The notes below the pieces were generated by a model, which was not told where the DNA came from, ran no database searches, and was given only the letters and a program-made list of their open reading frames with translations. This document shows positions 40,968 to 49,526 of a stretch of DNA of 53,076 bases, one piece after another. Source of the DNA: Kitasatospora sp. GAS204B (lineage in GTDB: Bacteria; Actinomycetota; Actinomycetes; Streptomycetales; Streptomycetaceae); the NCBI RefSeq assembly GCF_029892155.1, contig NZ_JARZAG010000041.1:1-53076 (forward strand). The letters are read 5' to 3'. Positions within the stretch are counted from its first letter, which is position 1. Each line of letters opens with the position of its first letter. A program made the translations under genes and the position numbers.

Positions 40968-42137
40968 TCAGGCGGGGAGTCTGTTGGAGAGCGGGGGCGG
41001 GATCCAGGGGTCGGTGCGGTGTTTGGTGGAGGTGACGCCGTGTTCGTCGTGGAGGTGTTCGGGGATGGCGTACTGCATGACCCGGCCGCGGGTGAGGGAG
41101 CTGAGCTCGAAGCGGGTGGTGAGGTCGCCGAGGCGGTCCAGGGCCCAGGCTCCGAGGGGGGAGGAGTCCTCGATGCGTTCCAGGATGCCGAGCAGGGTGG
41201 GGGCGAGGGTGATGGCCTTGTCCCAGGTGGAGCGCGGGACTTGGAGCCAGTCTGCGCAGGTGTCGCCGATCAGGTAGCGGATCAGCGCGGGGACCACCGG
41301 GTCGAGTAGGGTGCCGGGCACGACCTGCTCGTAGAGGTCGATGAGTTGGCGGGTGAGCGTGACGCCTTCCTCGGAGGGGCCCATGTGGCGGGCCATGTAG
41401 AGGTCGGAGAAGTCGCGTGCCTCGGCCAGGTCGGCGGGTGCGGCCCGAGTGTCGACACCGAGGATGGCGCCGACGACCCGCCAGGCGTAGAAGTAGGCCT
41501 CGGCCCCCTCGTTGGAGATGTGGATGCCCATCCGGTGCAGCGCGTCCAGCACCTGGATGGAGAACATCATCTGCCCGCCGATCATGTCCTCCTGACAGAT
41601 CGGCACGCCGAGGGCGGCTTCGTCCCAGTGGTTCTCACGGCGCAGGTGGTGGCGGATGGAGGCGTGCAGGAGGCGGACCTTCTGAGCGGCCGGGAGGAAC
41701 CGGCCGCCGGCCTCGAAGGCGTCGGGGCGCATCAGGTAGACGGTGAACTGGCCGGTCTCGGCCATCCGCTTGGAGGGATAGTCGAGCGAGTGGGTGGCGC
41801 TGAGCAGGCGGGCGACGTGCGGGACGACGTAGCAGGCGGGCATCGCGGCGAAGGACAGCGCGGTGGAGATGTGCACGTTGTTGCGGATGAAGAAGAGCCG
41901 GGCCCGCTCCAGCTGGTCCCAGTCGATCCAGTCGGGTGGCGTGGCGGTGGTGTGCAGGTAGTCGCGGGCCTCGTCGGGGACGTCGTCGGGCAAGGGCTGG
42001 CCACTCTGGGCGAACCAGCGCATCAGGGTGTTGAACTTGCCGATGTCGCCGCGCTCGAAGAGCGCGTCCACCACGGCGTCGGCGAGCGGGTCGCCCGTCA
42101 GGCGCAGGGCGTCCATCGCTTCGGGTGTCACGGTCAT
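40968..42137 (-). CDS. MpaB/latex-clearing-protein-like oxygenase (DUF2236)
   Basis: A 389-residue protein. The DUF2236 core is visible as VPHVARLLSATHS, then RLLHASIRHHLRRENHWDEAALGVPICQEDMIGGQMMFS and MARHMGPSEEGVTLTRQLIDLYEQVVPG, containing the His/Arg residues that bind heme b in Lcp/MpaB relatives. Lcp cleaves polyisoprene and fungal MpaB oxidatively cleaves a farnesyl chain, so the family acts on isoprenoid double bonds. Here it lies 28 nt downstream of a prenyl diphosphate synthase on the same strand, which makes an isoprenoid substrate likely. No signal peptide. Confidence 0.9.
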   Translation of the reverse strand: MTVTPEAMDALRLTGDPLADAVVDALFERGDIGKFNTLMRWFAQSGQPLPDDVPDEARDYLHTTATPPDWIDWDQLERARLFFIRNNVHISTALSFAAMPACYVVPHVARLLSATHSLDYPSKRMAETGQFTVYLMRPDAFEAGGRFLPAAQKVRLLHASIRHHLRRENHWDEAALGVPICQEDMIGGQMMFSIQVLDALHRMGIHISNEGAEAYFYAWRVVGAILGVDTRAAPADLAEARDFSDLYMARHMGPSEEGVTLTRQLIDLYEQVVPGTLLDPVVPALIRYLIGDTCADWLQVPRSTWDKAITLAPTLLGILERIEDSSPLGAWALDRLGDLTTRFELSSLTRGRVMQYAIPEHLHDEHGVTSTKHRTDPWIPPPLSNRLPA

Positions 42138-42165
42138 GGGGTGCCCCCTCGTTCGGTGCTGTGGG

Positions 42166-43218
42166 TCAGGAGGTGCGTTCGGCCGCGGCGGCGACCAGGT
42201 CGGCGAGTGCGCCGGCGGCCTGTGGCGGGAGCGCGGCCCGGGTGAGCGCGGTGCGGGCGGCGGTGGCCCGCTCGTCGATCATCTCCTCGACGCGGGTGCG
42301 GGCTCCGGAACGGACCAGGATCTCCCGCAACTCGTCGAGTTGGGCGGTACCGAGGTCGTCACGGCCCACCAGGGCCTGGAGTCGCGCGCGGTCGGCGGGT
42401 GTCGCACTGGTGAGGGCGTGGGCGAGCAGCGCCGTGGGCTTGGCGCCGGCGAGGTCGTCCAAGTTGGACTTGCCGGTGCGCCGCGGGTCGCCGAAGACGC
42501 CGAGCAGGTCGTCCCGGAGCTGGAACGCCTCGCCCAGCGGCACACCGTAGGCGGTGAAGGCGGCGAGCAGGGCGGGCGGAGCGCCGCCGAGCAGGGCGCC
42601 CAGGTGCAGCGGATGCTCGACGGTGTACTTCGCGGTCTTGTAGCGGATGATCTCAAGTGAGCTCTCCGCGCTGGGTGTTGCTCGGGTGCGCAGGATCTCC
42701 AGGCACTCCCCGGCGATCAGCTCGCGGGCGAGGGTGGCCCACAGCGGGCGGGCCCGCGCGAGGTAGGCGGCAGGCAGGCCGCAACCAGCGAACAGCTGCC
42801 CCGCCCAGGACATCAGCAGATCACCCACCAGCATCGCCAACGCACGTCCCTGGGTCTCGCGTTCGGGCCCATCTGCGACGGCCCGGCGCAGGGCCAGGTG
42901 CGCGGTGGGCGCGCCGCGGCGGATCGGACTGTCGTCGATCAGGTCGTCGTGGACCACGGCCGCCGCGTGCACCAACTCCATCGCCGAAGCGGCGCGCACC
43001 ATCGCCGCACTGTCCGGCTGGCCGGCCGCGCGCCAGCCCCAGTACGCGAACGCCGCCCGCAGCCGTTTACCCTCGGCCACCGCAGCACGCAACTGCTCAG
43101 CCACCGGCTTCAGTTCGGGATCGACGGCGACCAGCAGCCCAGTCTCCTCCCGGACGAAGGCGAGCAGTGCCTGGTCGACCCGGGACTTGAACGCCGGGGC
43201 CTGCAGCTGCTCAGGCAT
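42166..43218 (-). CDS. Trans-polyprenyl diphosphate synthase (IspA/IdsA-type)
   Basis: A 350-residue protein starting at ATG 43218. First Asp-rich motif VHDDLIDDSPIRRG (Asp91, Asp92, Asp95/96) and second FQLRDDLLGVFGDP bind Mg and the allylic diphosphate. The stretch after the second motif (GKSNLDDLAGAKPTAL) differs from the usual DDLREGKRT, so chain-length control or activity may be altered. It condenses IPP with allylic diphosphates to make a C15-C25 prenyl diphosphate; the length cannot be deduced reliably. It overlaps the upstream 95-residue gene by 8 nt and leads into the oxygenase gene, forming a three-gene leftward operon. Confidence 0.93.
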   Translation of the reverse strand: MPEQLQAPAFKSRVDQALLAFVREETGLLVAVDPELKPVAEQLRAAVAEGKRLRAAFAYWGWRAAGQPDSAAMVRAASAMELVHAAAVVHDDLIDDSPIRRGAPTAHLALRRAVADGPERETQGRALAMLVGDLLMSWAGQLFAGCGLPAAYLARARPLWATLARELIAGECLEILRTRATPSAESSLEIIRYKTAKYTVEHPLHLGALLGGAPPALLAAFTAYGVPLGEAFQLRDDLLGVFGDPRRTGKSNLDDLAGAKPTALLAHALTSATPADRARLQALVGRDDLGTAQLDELREILVRSGARTRVEEMIDERATAARTALTRAALPPQAAGALADLVAAAAERTS

Positions 43219-43498
43219 CGGGCGACGGCTTGCGGGCCGCTGCCGCGCGCCGGGCCACAGCCTCCAAGTGCGACTCGGAAGCGGACGCGAGGCGACCCAG
43301 AAGCAACTCGCCGCGTGCCCGTAACTCCTCCTGCCCGTCCGCCGCCACCTCGTGCAGGTCGGACCGGCCCAGCACACCGCGCATCCGGCGCAACAGCCCC
43401 TCCGCCTGCTCCAGCCCCAAGTCGACGACACCGGCGATGAGCTGGAGCGCCTCGGCGCTCCGGTCGGCGCGCGCTCCCGCACTCCCCTGCACTGACAC
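43211..43498 (-). CDS. 95-residue helical protein coupled to the prenyl synthase
   Basis: Start chosen at GTG 43498 (VSVQGSAGARADRSAE) after GGGGAGGGTGGGGA; a longer frame to 43681 would run through the promoter region. The protein is predicted almost wholly alpha-helical (AEALQLIAGVVDLGLEQAEGLLRRMRGVLGR and LRARGELLLGRLASASESHLEAVARR), with amphipathic heptads suggesting a coiled coil or helical bundle. I do not recognise a family. An 8-nt overlap with the prenyl synthase gives tight translational coupling, which often marks subunits of one complex. It may be a regulatory or structural partner of the synthase. Confidence 0.75.
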   Translation of the reverse strand: MSVQGSAGARADRSAEALQLIAGVVDLGLEQAEGLLRRMRGVLGRSDLHEVAADGQEELRARGELLLGRLASASESHLEAVARRAAAARKPSPDA

Positions 43499-43656
43499 GA
43501 CTGTCCCCACCCTCCCCAGAGGTACCGACGCGGCGACTGTCCGCCGAACGGCGGTGCACTGCACCGCAAGTGTCGGCGATCCTGCCCCGGCACGGAACGG
43601 GATCACCCCGGAGTCATTCGAACCAGCTACTTCGCGGACAAAGCACGCCAATGGGG

Positions 43657-43674
43657 TCCTACCTTGTGGTAGGA
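43657..43674. promoter_or_regulatory. Dyad in the bidirectional promoter region of the terpenoid locus
   Basis: TCCTACC-ttgt-GGTAGGA is a perfect 7-bp inverted repeat inside the 401-bp gap (43499-43899) between the leftward prenyl synthase operon and the rightward fusion gene. It may be an operator controlling both. Nothing else could be assigned in the gap, and no regulator gene is adjacent. Confidence 0.5.
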
Positions 43675-43899
43675 GTTCCACGTTGCGGTCGCCCGCTCAG
43701 GGGACGGGCCAATATGCCTACGCGCGACAGCTGTTACTTCTGCCATCGATCCGTCACCGAGATCGGCACCAGTCGGCCGGCCGGTCGTTAGTGATGGCAG
43801 AGACCCCCGTCGTGAGTTGGCGAGGAGGTGTCGACGCCCGCCGCGCTGCAGGGACTGCGGGTCTCGTCCCGGCAGCGCGCTCGAAGGTGAGGTCCAGAA

Positions 43900-45516
43900 G
43901 TGTTGAGGAACCAGGCGGCGTTCAACGGTTCGCCCGAACTGCGTGGGTCCTACGAGCTGTGCGCGGCCGAGACCAGGCAGTTCCTGGCACCGATGTGGAC
44001 GGCGACCGAGCTGGTGCCCACCGCGATCCGCCCCCACTTCCACGCCGTACACGCCTTCATGGCACGGACCGACCGCCTCGCCGACGAGGGAGCACAGGCC
44101 GACCGCGAGAAGCGGACCACCCGTTGGCGCCGCGACACCCTGGAAGAGCTCCGCTCCGGGCACAGCGAGCACCCGTTGCGGCGGGCGTTCGTGGACACGG
44201 TGTGGCAGTGGGATCTGGACCGCGGGATGGTCGAGGAGTTCCTCGATGCCATCTGGGCCGACTGTGTCCGCCCGCCGATGTTCGAGACGTTCGCGGACCA
44301 GCGGCGCTATCTGCGGGGAGCCTCGGGGGCGGTTGCCGAGCTGTGGACTCCGCTGCTGGGCGCGAGGGGACCGGAGGTGTCGTCGCTGTTCTCGGTGCTG
44401 GGCGAGGTGTGCCAGCTGGTGGACATCTTCGAGGATCTGCCGGTCGACCTCGCCGCAGGCCGCTGCTACCTGCCGCGCGAGGATATGCGCGGGCTGGGAC
44501 TGGAGGTCGACGACCTGCAACGTGGCGTGCGGCGGGAGGCGCTGGAGGAGTTGGTGGGAGTCCAGCTCGGCCGCTGGCGCGGCCTGCTGGAGCAGGCGGT
44601 GCCGGTGACGGCGACGGTGGGTCCCGAGTACCAGCCGTTCCTGTACGGCCTGCTGCTGGGGGCGCAGTTGCAGTTCGACGAGGTCACGCTCCAGCAGGCT
44701 CGGGTCTTCGTCGACGGTGTCGAGCCGCTGACGGCGGCCGGTGCGGCGCGCCGCCGCCCGGCCCGGCCGGACGTGGCTGCGGTGCCGGGCCATGTCGCGG
44801 TGATCATGGACGGCAATCGGCGGTGGGCCGCGCTGCGGGGCCTGCCGACCGCCCAGGGCCATCACGCGGGCGAGCGGGCCGCGATGCGCCTGGTCAACGC
44901 CGCCCTGCGGCTGGGGGTGCGGCACCTGAGCATCTACGCGTTCTCCACCGAGAACTGGGACCGTTCCCAGGAGGAACTGGCCGCCCTGTTCGACACCCTG
45001 GCCGACGGGATCGCCCAAGGCGCGACGTGGCTGCACGAACTCGGCGTGCAGGTGCGCTGGTGCGGGCGACGCGACCGCATCGAGCCCTCGCTCGCCTCCG
45101 CCCTGGCGCTGGTGGAGAGCCTGACGTCGAACAACGACGTGCTGTCGCTGACCCTGTGCGTCGACTACGGTGGACGGGACGAACTGGCCGCCGCCGCCCG
45201 CGCGCTGGCCGCCGAGGCGGTCGCGGGGACGATCCGGCCCGAGGACATCGGCCCCGCCGACCTGGCCCGGAACCTGTACGTACCCGGTCTACCCGACGTC
45301 GATCTGCTGATCCGCACCTCCGGCGAGCAGCGGATCAGCAACTTCCTGCCCTGGCACCTCGCCTACGCCGAACTGGTCTTCGATCCGACGCCCTGGCCCG
45401 ACTTCGGCCTGGCACAGTTGCAGGAGGCCGTCACGGCGTACGCCGGCCGCCGGCGCCGCTTCGGCGGCGACCTTCCCGCCCCTGCCCGCCCGGTGCGGTC
45501 GGCCCCGATCTCCTGA
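43900..45516 (+). CDS. Fusion of squalene/phytoene-synthase-like domain and cis-prenyltransferase
   Basis: A 538-residue protein starting at GTG 43900, seven nt after GGTGAGG. Residues 1-285 have the all-helical head-to-head synthase pattern: first Asp-rich motif DRLAD (58-62), YLRGASGAVAELWTPLLG (137-154) and second motif DIFEDLPVDLAAGRCYLP (175-192). Residues 296-522 are a complete UppS-type cis-prenyltransferase: HVAVIMDGNRRWA with catalytic Asp304, FSTENW, DYGGRDEL and LLIRTSGEQRISNF. A short Arg/Ala/Pro linker (280-295) joins them. Key residues of both halves are kept, so both may be active. It is divergent from a prenyl diphosphate synthase that could supply substrate. Confidence 0.95.
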   Translation: MLRNQAAFNGSPELRGSYELCAAETRQFLAPMWTATELVPTAIRPHFHAVHAFMARTDRLADEGAQADREKRTTRWRRDTLEELRSGHSEHPLRRAFVDTVWQWDLDRGMVEEFLDAIWADCVRPPMFETFADQRRYLRGASGAVAELWTPLLGARGPEVSSLFSVLGEVCQLVDIFEDLPVDLAAGRCYLPREDMRGLGLEVDDLQRGVRREALEELVGVQLGRWRGLLEQAVPVTATVGPEYQPFLYGLLLGAQLQFDEVTLQQARVFVDGVEPLTAAGAARRRPARPDVAAVPGHVAVIMDGNRRWAALRGLPTAQGHHAGERAAMRLVNAALRLGVRHLSIYAFSTENWDRSQEELAALFDTLADGIAQGATWLHELGVQVRWCGRRDRIEPSLASALALVESLTSNNDVLSLTLCVDYGGRDELAAAARALAAEAVAGTIRPEDIGPADLARNLYVPGLPDVDLLIRTSGEQRISNFLPWHLAYAELVFDPTPWPDFGLAQLQEAVTAYAGRRRRFGGDLPAPARPVRSAPIS

Positions 45517-45540
45517 GCCCGGGGCCGGCCGGACGTCACC

Positions 45541-46200
45541 TCACGGCTTCGGCGGGGTGTACACGCCCTGAGCGGTCACGTACGCCAACACCGTGTCAGC
45601 GGTGAACGCGGGCGTGCCGAAGGTGGCCGTGTACACCTCCAACAGTTCGGGGGTGGCGCGCAGCGGCACCTCGCTGAGCTGAACCTTCAGCGGCAGGCCC
45701 ACCGGCACGGTGTCGGCGGTCAGCAGACCCTCGGCCAGACCGCAACGGACCACCGCGTGGTGCCCGACGTCGACGCCGTTGACCACACACTTCCCAGACG
45801 CCACCCCGTCCTGCAGAACACTCTCCAAGTTGACCAGTTGGAAGGTGCCGCTCGACGTGCGCACCGCGACCCCGCCGTCGAGGACACCGTCCCCCTGGGC
45901 CTTGGGGAGGTTCGTCAGCGACGCATCGCCGGTGCCCGACCGCACGGGGAACCGCACCGCCGAACCACCGGAGTCCCTGACCAGCTGGGCCGGAGCCACC
46001 GCCTCGACCACGGCCTCGAATCGGTCCAGCTGCGCCTGGGCCTGCGCGGTCCAGCGGACCTCGACCCAGCCGTCGGAGACCGTGCCCCACTTGCCGTCCG
46101 CGGTGGCGCCGGACGCCGTCCCCGTGAACTGGGCCAGCAACGGCGCAGCCAAAGCCGCGCTCAGCACCACTCGTCGCGTCGTGCTCATCGGTGTGCGCAC
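45541..46200 (-). CDS. Tat-exported protein of unknown function
   Basis: A 219-residue protein. The best start is GTG 46200 behind GAGGA; ATG 46203 and ATG 46185 are alternatives. The signal peptide contains TTRRVVLSAALAAPLLAQF, a twin-Arg Tat type, with cleavage near ASGA. The mature part is beta-rich: GWVEVRWTAQAQAQLDRFEAVV, GDGVLDGGVAVRTSSGTFQLVNLESVL, and a pair of Cys (in GKCVVNG and VVRCGLAEG) that could form a disulphide. It faintly recalls HtaA-like heme-binding beta domains, but I would not assign that. It is convergent with the fusion gene (24 nt between stops). Confidence 0.8.
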   Translation of the reverse strand: MRTPMSTTRRVVLSAALAAPLLAQFTGTASGATADGKWGTVSDGWVEVRWTAQAQAQLDRFEAVVEAVAPAQLVRDSGGSAVRFPVRSGTGDASLTNLPKAQGDGVLDGGVAVRTSSGTFQLVNLESVLQDGVASGKCVVNGVDVGHHAVVRCGLAEGLLTADTVPVGLPLKVQLSEVPLRATPELLEVYTATFGTPAFTADTVLAYVTAQGVYTPPKP

Positions 46201-46203
46201 CAT

Positions 46204-46714
46204 CCTTCCTCGGGCCGCAGGACACGACCCCCAGGAGGATCATCCGGCCGCCGAGATACCCGGGCCGCGGAATGCGCTGGGAATTACCCGAAAGGGGGAC
46301 AGGCCACGCCTGCACGCCCAGATCAGCGCGTGCATGGGACTTCAGGAACCCTTCAGGCATTCGGACGGCGTCTGCCCCTGCGGTAGGCGCTGCACACCTC
46401 GTACTGCGCGCGCGGTAGGTCAAGAGTCTGCAGGCGCACGACGACAGCCTCGGGGCGAGACGGCACGGTGGACAGTGCCGCGAGCGGCGAAACGAGCACC
46501 ATCTGTCGAAGCCTGGAGCAGCCGTGGACCCCGCAGCGCACCGCGAAGCCGTGCGAGCCGCCTTCGGGCGCGAGTCCTGACGAGACGGGGCCGCTGTCCT
46601 GCCGCGCGTGCACGAGCATCCAGCGGAGACACAACGCACTGGTGAGCGGCGACGAAGGCGTCGTTCTGCCAGCGCGATGGCGAATTCCACACCACCACAG
46701 AGAGAGGAAATACG
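46204..46714. other. 511-bp intergenic region before the flavoprotein gene
   Basis: Two divergent promoters are expected. No gene is supported; short open frames here have mixed codon use. GAGAGGAAATACG at 46702-46714 is the ribosome site for the TTG at 46715. No terminator, riboswitch or clear operator was recognised. Confidence 0.6.
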
Positions 46715-48133
46715 TTGTCAGAGCGGGAATCCATAGAGGTCGACTACCTGATCATCGGGGCCGGAGCCATGGGCATGGCCTTCGCCGACACTCTGGTGAC
46801 CGAGACGGACGCGACCGTGGCCATCGTCGATCGCTACGGTCGACCCGGTGGCCACTGGACGGTCGCCTACCCGTTCGTGCGCCTGCATCAGCCTTCGTCG
46901 TTCTACGGCGTCAATTCTCGTGAACTGGGAACAGGCGAAGTGGACCGGCACGGCTGGAACGCGGGGTTGCACGAGCTGGCGTCGGCCGATGAGATCCTGA
47001 CCTATTTCGACCAGGTGATGCGCAAAACCCTCCTGCCCACCGGTCGCGTCTCGTACTTCCCCATGTCCAGTCACGATGGCGCGGATCCGGCGCGACCGGA
47101 TGTCCAGCGGTGTCACTCCGTCGTCACCGGCCGCGAGTTCGACATCCACGTGCGCCGGCGAACCGTGGACGCCACCTACATGAACGTCACGGTTCCCGCG
47201 ATGTGCCCGCCGAAGTACGAGGTGGATTCCGGAGTCCGGCTGATCACTCCCAACCAACTGCCGGCGCAGGATCATCCGTCGTCGCACTACACCGTGGTGG
47301 GAGCGGGAAAGACCGGCATCGACGCGTGCCTCTGGCTGCTGCAGCATGACGTCGACCCGTCCGGCATCACCTGGATCATGCCGCGCGACGCATGGCTGCT
47401 CGACCGTGCGCAGATCCAGCCCGGACCGGAGTTCGCCGCGATCAACGCCGAGTTGCTCAAGGCCCGCGTTGGAGCGGTCCTCGGGTCCCACACGGTCGAG
47501 GAGCTCTTTCAGCGGCTGGACGCCGGCGGCCTCCTGCTGCGGCTGTCCTCGGACGTCACGCCGACGGCGTTTCGCTGCGCGACCGTCACCCGCTCCGAAC
47601 TCGAACAGCTCCGGCGGATCCCCGGCATCGTCCGCCACGGCAGGGTCAAGCGGATCGGCGCCGACACCGTGGAACTCGACGGGGCGACCGTCTCCGCCCG
47701 TCCCGGAACCCTCTACATCGACTGCACCGCGGATGGCCTCGAGGCGCGGCCGGCGGTGCCGATGTTCAGTGGTTCCCGCATCACACTTCAGGCGATCGTC
47801 CCGTGCCAGCAGGTGTTCAGCGCCGCGCTCGCCGCCCACGTCGAGGCGGCATACGGCGACGACACCGAGAAGAACGAGCTGTGCGTCGCCTCGCCCCACC
47901 CCGGCACCACCCTGGACTGGCTGCGCGGCATGGTGCACGCCGATGACCTGCTCCTGCGCTGGTCCGCGGACCCCGACCTCCTCGCCTGGTGCGATGCGTC
48001 GCGTCTGACGAAACACGAGATCGGCTCGCTCCCTGACGAACAGCGGACCGGTCTCTTCCAGGGCCTGCAGGCCGAGAAGACACGGCTGCAGGAGCTGCTG
48101 GCGCACGAAGACCAGGCCGTGGTAGCGAACTGA
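46715..48133 (+). CDS. FMO-like FAD/NAD(P)-dependent oxidoreductase
   Basis: A 472-residue protein starting at TTG 46715 with a good ribosome site (AGAGAGGAAA). The N-terminal FAD Rossmann motif is LIIGAGAMG (GxGxxG at 15-20), followed by VAIVDRYGRPGGHW. A second dinucleotide motif, VVGAGKTG (196-201), is placed as in flavin-containing monooxygenases. The protein lacks a signal peptide. The middle (ITWIMPRDAWLLDRAQIQPG) resembles proteins annotated as FAD/NAD-binding or pyridine nucleotide-disulphide oxidoreductases in Streptomyces. It may hydroxylate or oxidise the terpenoid product of the neighbouring genes, a context inference. Confidence 0.85.
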   Translation: MSERESIEVDYLIIGAGAMGMAFADTLVTETDATVAIVDRYGRPGGHWTVAYPFVRLHQPSSFYGVNSRELGTGEVDRHGWNAGLHELASADEILTYFDQVMRKTLLPTGRVSYFPMSSHDGADPARPDVQRCHSVVTGREFDIHVRRRTVDATYMNVTVPAMCPPKYEVDSGVRLITPNQLPAQDHPSSHYTVVGAGKTGIDACLWLLQHDVDPSGITWIMPRDAWLLDRAQIQPGPEFAAINAELLKARVGAVLGSHTVEELFQRLDAGGLLLRLSSDVTPTAFRCATVTRSELEQLRRIPGIVRHGRVKRIGADTVELDGATVSARPGTLYIDCTADGLEARPAVPMFSGSRITLQAIVPCQQVFSAALAAHVEAAYGDDTEKNELCVASPHPGTTLDWLRGMVHADDLLLRWSADPDLLAWCDASRLTKHEIGSLPDEQRTGLFQGLQAEKTRLQELLAHEDQAVVAN

Positions 48134-48312
48134 CGACCGTCGCCGGACGGCCTGTGCGCTGGAATCGGGGATCTGACGGTGCCGCGGCGGCGGCGCGCGT
48201 CGAATCCGTCGACGGCGATCCACAGGCTCGTCCGACGACCCCGCGAACACTGCGGGGCCGGATCGGCGTCATCAGCCGGTCCGGCCGGACTGCGTACGGT
48301 AGAGGAGTGCAG

Positions 48313-49524
48313 ATGATCAACCGGCTCACGCAGTGGCTGCGGGCCCAGCCGTGGAGGGGCGACTTGGTCGTCGCGGTCGGCTGCTTCATCTTGTCCACCC
48401 CCGTGGCGGTAGCCGTCGCCTACGTCCACCGCGCCTCGGTCGCCTGGTACCTCAGCGGCCTGGCGGTCGCCTGCGTACCGCTGGTCGCCCGCAGGCGCTG
48501 GCCGATCCAGGTGGTCGCGGCGACTCTGGCCGTGAACATCGCCCAGATCCTCGTCCTCGCGTTCGCCGGACCGACGGCCGCCCCCATCGCGGTCGCGCTC
48601 CACACGGTGGCGATGCGCACCGACCGACGTACGGCCTGGCGCATCGCCGCGTGCGCCACCGTGGCACTCGTCGGCGCGTCGCTGATCTCCCGTCCCAGCC
48701 TGGAAGACGTCTGGCAATACCTGGCCCAGATCGCCGGGTTGGGCCTGGCCGTGGCCAGTGGCGACGCCGTCCGCAGCCACCGCAAACTGCTCACCTCCGC
48801 CCTGGAGCGAGCCGAACGGGCCGAGCGCACCAGAGAGGACGAGGCCCGCCGCCGCGTCACCGAAGAACGCCTGCGCATCGCCCGGGAGTTGCACGACATC
48901 GTCGCCCACCACATCACCCTGGTCAACGCCCAGGCAGGCGTCGCCCACCACCTGATGCGCACCGACCCCGACCACGCCTACCAAGCCCTCGAACGCATCC
49001 GGGACACCAGCCGGGCGGCACTGGACGAGCTGCGCGCCACGGTAGGACTGCTCCGGTACAGCGACGCCCCGGCCGCACCTCGCGAACCAGCGCCCGGCCT
49101 CGCCGATCTTGAGCCTCTGCTGGACTCCTTCCGCCACTCCGGCCTGGAGATCACACTCGAACGCACCGGGCAACCGGACGAGTTGCTGCCGATCACCGAC
49201 CTGACGGCGTACCGGATCATCCAGGAAGCCCTGACCAACACCCGCAAGCACGTCGGCCTCGTACCGGCGCGGGTCCAGTTGGACTACCGCACCGACGCCC
49301 TGCGGATCGCCGTCGAAGACGACGGCCCCGGCACCCGGGGAAGCAGCAGCGGACCCGCCACCACGACCACCGACGAAGCCCACGGCACCGGCACCGGACA
49401 CGGAATGATCGGGATGCACGAACGGGCCAGAGCCGCAGGCGGCACCCTCACCGCCGGACCGCGCCCGACCGGGGGCTTCCGTATCAACGCCGAACTGCCG
49501 CTCCGCGCCGGCCGAAAGGGCTGA
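48313..49524 (+). CDS. NarL-type sensor histidine kinase (HisKA_3)
   Basis: A 403-residue protein starting at ATG 48313 six nt after GAGGAG. Four or five membrane helices fill residues 15-150 with short loops, as in intramembrane-sensing or DesK-like kinases. The dimerisation helix EERLRIARELHDIVAHHITLV carries the phospho-His. The ATPase domain shows IIQEALTNTRKHVG, DDGPG and GHGMIGMHERARAAGG. The partner response regulator begins three nt after the stop (49527) but is cut after about nine codons by inserted DNA, so this kinase is orphaned. Its signal is unknown. Confidence 0.92.
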   Translation: MINRLTQWLRAQPWRGDLVVAVGCFILSTPVAVAVAYVHRASVAWYLSGLAVACVPLVARRRWPIQVVAATLAVNIAQILVLAFAGPTAAPIAVALHTVAMRTDRRTAWRIAACATVALVGASLISRPSLEDVWQYLAQIAGLGLAVASGDAVRSHRKLLTSALERAERAERTREDEARRRVTEERLRIARELHDIVAHHITLVNAQAGVAHHLMRTDPDHAYQALERIRDTSRAALDELRATVGLLRYSDAPAAPREPAPGLADLEPLLDSFRHSGLEITLERTGQPDELLPITDLTAYRIIQEALTNTRKHVGLVPARVQLDYRTDALRIAVEDDGPGTRGSSSGPATTTTDEAHGTGTGHGMIGMHERARAAGGTLTAGPRPTGGFRINAELPLRAGRKG

Positions 49525-49526
49525 CC

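Noticed and set aside
45541..46200. Assignment of the Tat-exported protein as an HtaA heme-binding protein
   Set aside because: Only a vague beta-strand pattern is shared; the typical heme-ligating Tyr/His and full domain pattern are not clear.
46440..46579. Possible short gene ending AAHREAVRAAFGRES before the flavoprotein gene
   Set aside because: No start with a ribosome site, uneven codon use upstream and no homology recognised.
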